Shown piece after piece: positions 61,571 through 64,000 of a DNA stretch of 64,000 bases. The stretch is from JADHUC01 sp964623055 (GTDB taxonomy: Bacteria > Planctomycetota > Planctomycetia > Pirellulales > Pirellulaceae): NCBI GenBank assembly GCA_964623055.1, contig CAZURK010000011.1, positions 1 through 64,000 of the forward strand, in the 5' to 3' direction. Numbering within the stretch: the first letter of the stretch is position 1; every line of letters starts with the position of its first letter. The position numbers were made by a program, and so were the translations under genes. Below the pieces are notes generated by a model. It had not been told where the DNA came from, made no database searches, and saw only the letters and a program-made list of their open reading frames with translations.

Positions 61571-62737
61571 CTACATCAATGTTTCTACCAAGCGGGCCCA
61601 GTAGCTTGCGCCGATGGGCAGGATTTCGTCGTTGAAATCGTAGCGGCCGTTGTGCACGCCGGCGGCATTGGCTCCGTTACCGATCCAAATATAACTGCCG
61701 GGACGCTCCCTGAGCATGAAGGCAAAATCTTCCGAACCCATGCACGGGGTGGGGTCGCGGACGACTTTGTCCGGGCCGACCACATCGCCGGCGACCTCTG
61801 CCGCCCACTGACTCTCTTGTTCGGTGTTGACTGTGGCGGGATATCGCCGCTCGTAGCGATATTCCGAGTCCGCTCCCAGCGCGTCGCACACGCCTGCGAC
61901 GATTTGCCCTATCTTCGCTTCGACCATGTCCTGTACGGATTCGCGAAAAGTGCGAGCCGTGCCCCGCAGCGTGGCCTCGGAGGGAATGACGTTCCAGGTA
62001 TCGCCGGCGTGGATTTGCGACACCGTGACAACAGCCTGGTCCGCCGGGTCCGTGTTTCGGCTGGCAATCGTCTGCAGCGCCGTGACGACGTGAGAAGCGA
62101 CGACGATCGGATCGACGCCCTGGTGCGGCATGGCGCCGTGGGCGCCCTTGCCTCGGATCGCAACTTCGAAGACGTCGTAGGCCGCCATCATCGGCCCGGG
62201 CGCGACGGCAAACTCGCCGGCGGGCATGCCGGGCCAGTTGTGCATTCCGAAGACCGCATCGACCGGAAATTTGTCAAAGAGACCTTCTTCGACCATCACG
62301 CGGCCGCCCCCTTCGTTCTCCTCGGCAGGTTGGAAGATGAAGTGGACCGCGCCGGCGAGATTCCGCGTCTCGGCCAGATACTTGGCGGCGCCAAGCAGCA
62401 TGGCGGTGTGGCCGTCGTGTCCGCAGGCGTGCATCTTGCCGGAATGCTGCGACCTGTAAGGGAAGTCGTTTTCCTCCTGCACGTCCAGCGCGTCGATATC
62501 GGCCCGCAAGCCGATGGCCGAGAGTTTCCCGCTCGCCGGCTTCGAGCCTTCCAGCGTGCCGACCACCCCGGTTTTTGCCAAACCGCGATGGACTTGGAGC
62601 CCGAATTCCTGCAACTTCGCCGCGATGAAATCCGAGGCGTAGGTTTCCTCGAACGCCGTCTGCGGATGCGCGTGCAAGTCCCGCCGCCAACCGGTCAGTA
62701 GATCATGAAGCTCGACAATTCGTGAGATAATCGGCAT
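61571..62737 (-). CDS. M20-family amidohydrolase / carboxypeptidase (hippurate-hydrolase-like)
   Basis: The 388-residue cytoplasmic protein matches the M20D amidohydrolase subfamily along its whole length. Dimetal ligands are visible in MHACGHDGHTAM (Cys105 and His107), QPAEENEGGGRVMVEEG (Glu139-Glu140) and MHNWPG (His166); the C-terminal segment GSEDFAFML and the AGVHNGRYDFND loop complete the site. The enzyme hydrolyses N-acyl amino acids, with aromatic or aliphatic acyl-amino acids as typical substrates. The dimerisation domain spans about 180-290. Length and motifs are normal. Confidence 0.93.
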   Translation of the reverse strand: MPIISRIVELHDLLTGWRRDLHAHPQTAFEETYASDFIAAKLQEFGLQVHRGLAKTGVVGTLEGSKPASGKLSAIGLRADIDALDVQEENDFPYRSQHSGKMHACGHDGHTAMLLGAAKYLAETRNLAGAVHFIFQPAEENEGGGRVMVEEGLFDKFPVDAVFGMHNWPGMPAGEFAVAPGPMMAAYDVFEVAIRGKGAHGAMPHQGVDPIVVASHVVTALQTIASRNTDPADQAVVTVSQIHAGDTWNVIPSEATLRGTARTFRESVQDMVEAKIGQIVAGVCDALGADSEYRYERRYPATVNTEQESQWAAEVAGDVVGPDKVVRDPTPCMGSEDFAFMLRERPGSYIWIGNGANAAGVHNGRYDFNDEILPIGASYWARLVETLM

Positions 62738-62988
62738 CGGTTGCTACTCCAGCATCGGATAGTTCGTGCAAATTGTACCGCGACGCAAGAATGAAACCAA
62801 CTGTTCGACGCAGCAGCGGGGGGTGGGACCGCTCGCGAAAGTGAACACGGTGAGGTTGAAAACTGTTCCAGCTCCACACGCCGGGTTTCGCTTTCGTGAA
62901 AAATGAATCTTCGGCTTCATGTCTCTTCCCCAAATGGCTCCCACGCTGGATGCGCCAGCGGACAGACTTCAGCTCCCCTTTGCGACCG
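62738..62988. other. Intergenic stretch, nothing recognised
   Basis: The 251 bases between the amidohydrolase start and the end of the next minus-strand gene contain no convincing gene, repeat or RNA. Confidence 0.35.
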
Positions 62989-64000
62989 TCACTCGATCCG
63001 AAAGAGCGAGCCTTCCGTGCGGACGAAAATCGCCCCGTCGGCGATGGCGCAGGAGGCCTGGATCGGCTCTGCCAGATCGGTGGAGCCGAGTTGCCGATAT
63101 TCGCGACTCGCGGCGATCACCGTACAAACACCTTTCTCGCTCTGTAGGTAGATCCGTCCGTCCGCATGCACCGGCGATGCCGAGTAACTTCCTTCGAGGC
63201 GCTGACGCCAGTGGAGTGTGCCGGTTTCGACATCGCGACACGAGACGATCCCGTCGTTGCTGACGAGGAAAATGTCGCTGCCCACGATCAGTAGCGAGGG
63301 GATCTGAGGCACACTCTTGTCGGCCCGCCAGACGACGTGCGAATCGGTCACGTCTCCCGAGCCTGTGGGCCGGATCGCCAGCAGTTCGGCCGAGCCGGGA
63401 TATCCGGTGCAGACGAACACTAGCCCGTGCGAGAAGACGGGCCGCGGCACGATCGACCACTTGTTGGGATAACGGACCCTCCACAGTTCATTTCCGGACA
63501 CCGCATCGTAGCTGCAGACCATCTGGGCTGCCGGGCACACAATCTGACGTGTGCCTTCCACCGCGATGACCAAGGGGGTCCCGAATGACCATCTGGGCGA
63601 CGCCATGGGCGGACGCGGGGCCCGCCACGCTACCCCTCCCGAATCGCGATCCAGGGCGACGACGAAGGGATTCTCAACCCCATCGCAGAGGAACACTAGC
63701 CGCGAGCCCGCGAAGACGGGAGATCCACCCGCCCCGTGTTCCGAGTCGTACCATAGTCGATCGTTGGCCCAGATCCGCTTGCCGTCGCGATCGAGGCAGG
63801 CTGTTCCGTCGGGCCCGAAATGGACGAACACGCGCTCGCCGTCGGTGATCGGCGTTGGGCTGGCAAAAGAGTTCTTGGGGTTGATCTTCTCACCCGGTCT
63901 CATGTGCTTGACGAAGACTTCCACGTCCCACAGGGTCTTGCCCTTGGCGGCATCCACACACAGAGCCCGCAGCGACTGCCGCTTTGGCGGATCCTCCTCC
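62989..64000 (-). CDS. PQQ-binding-like beta-propeller protein, 5' end cut by window edge
   Basis: The minus-strand frame is open to base 64000, so the N-terminus and any signal peptide are outside. The visible 336 residues form propeller blades: LRALCVDAAKGKTLWDVEVF, FVHFGPDGTACLDRDGKRIW, VCSYDAVSGNELWRVRYP, CRDVETGTLHWRQRLEG and an ending EGSLFRIE. The GTG at 63957 lies inside a blade and is not the true start. It belongs to the same PQQ_2-type family as 1786-3069; function is unknown. Confidence 0.87.
   Translation of the reverse strand, partial: EEDPPKRQSLRALCVDAAKGKTLWDVEVFVKHMRPGEKINPKNSFASPTPITDGERVFVHFGPDGTACLDRDGKRIWANDRLWYDSEHGAGGSPVFAGSRLVFLCDGVENPFVVALDRDSGGVAWRAPRPPMASPRWSFGTPLVIAVEGTRQIVCPAAQMVCSYDAVSGNELWRVRYPNKWSIVPRPVFSHGLVFVCTGYPGSAELLAIRPTGSGDVTDSHVVWRADKSVPQIPSLLIVGSDIFLVSNDGIVSCRDVETGTLHWRQRLEGSYSASPVHADGRIYLQSEKGVCTVIAASREYRQLGSTDLAEPIQASCAIADGAIFVRTEGSLFRIE

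Noticed and set aside
61400..62701. 433-codon plus-strand frame over the M20 amidohydrolase
   Set aside because: Antisense shadow without signature; the minus strand carries the full metal site.
1..64000. tRNA, rRNA, riboswitch or phage genes
   Set aside because: No cloverleaf with CCA-proximal features, rRNA segments, known riboswitch cores or phage structural genes were recognised by eye; a tRNAscan/Infernal run would be decisive.

Overview
The window looks like a chromosomal segment of a planctomycete (Planctomycetota, probably Pirellulales-like). The evidence is the protein content: Tat-exported Gfo/Idh/MocA oxidoreductases, DUF1080 (3-keto-disaccharide hydrolase), PQQ-like beta-propellers, exported HEAT-repeat proteins, an HzsA-related cytochrome-like protein, SUMF1-like proteins, a BlaI/M56 pair, TIGR03067 domains and planctomycete carboxypeptidase-regulatory-like domains. 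The DNA is moderately GC-rich and most proteins carry export signals. I found no rRNA, tRNA, CRISPR array, phage or complete insertion sequence.

Layout. 1-7.5 kb: a truncated right-handed beta-helix protein, a SUMF1-like protein, a PQQ propeller, an intact Gfo/Idh/MocA oxidoreductase, a decayed second copy, and a HEAT protein. 7.6-16.1 kb: a 2690-residue membrane M56 (BlaR1-like) protein whose outer part has three [LRR array + two STN-like domain] modules, cotranscribed with a BlaI repressor behind a large inverted-repeat operator. 16.3-24.4 kb, all minus strand: AsnA asparagine synthetase, a radical SAM protein, two exported HEAT-type proteins and an unknown exported protein. 24.6-34.7 kb: a cupin fusion, a URO-D-like protein, DUF1080 coupled to a large six-hairpin glycosidase, a small membrane protein and an HzsA-related protein. 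35.2-49.8 kb, all plus strand: a cluster of large exported TPR/TIGR03067 proteins built by tandem duplication, with a duplicated promoter block and small accessory genes. 49.9-52.8 kb: a DUF4189 protein, a small conserved protein, a ferritin with a signal peptide, and an unknown exported protein. 52.9-64 kb: a GH42-like glycosidase, a frameshifted DUF1016 (YhcG-type) nuclease gene full of palindromes, an exported hydrolase, a sialidase-type propeller, an M20 amidohydrolase and a truncated PQQ propeller.

How the genes may work together. Much of the window is typical planctomycete polysaccharide catabolism: oxidoreductase, 3-keto-disaccharide hydrolase, glycosidases and sialidase, all exported. 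Two parts stand out. The first is the BlaI-M56-LRR/STN locus, which has the architecture of an envelope receptor that would inactivate a repressor by proteolysis. The second is the TPR/TIGR03067 cluster, where one gene (36837-40331) looks like a fusion of the two genes that follow it (41612-44077 and 44091-47858). Several small palindromic elements sit between convergent genes or inside a nuclease gene. All functional statements rest on reading the sequence and on family knowledge; no database search was run.
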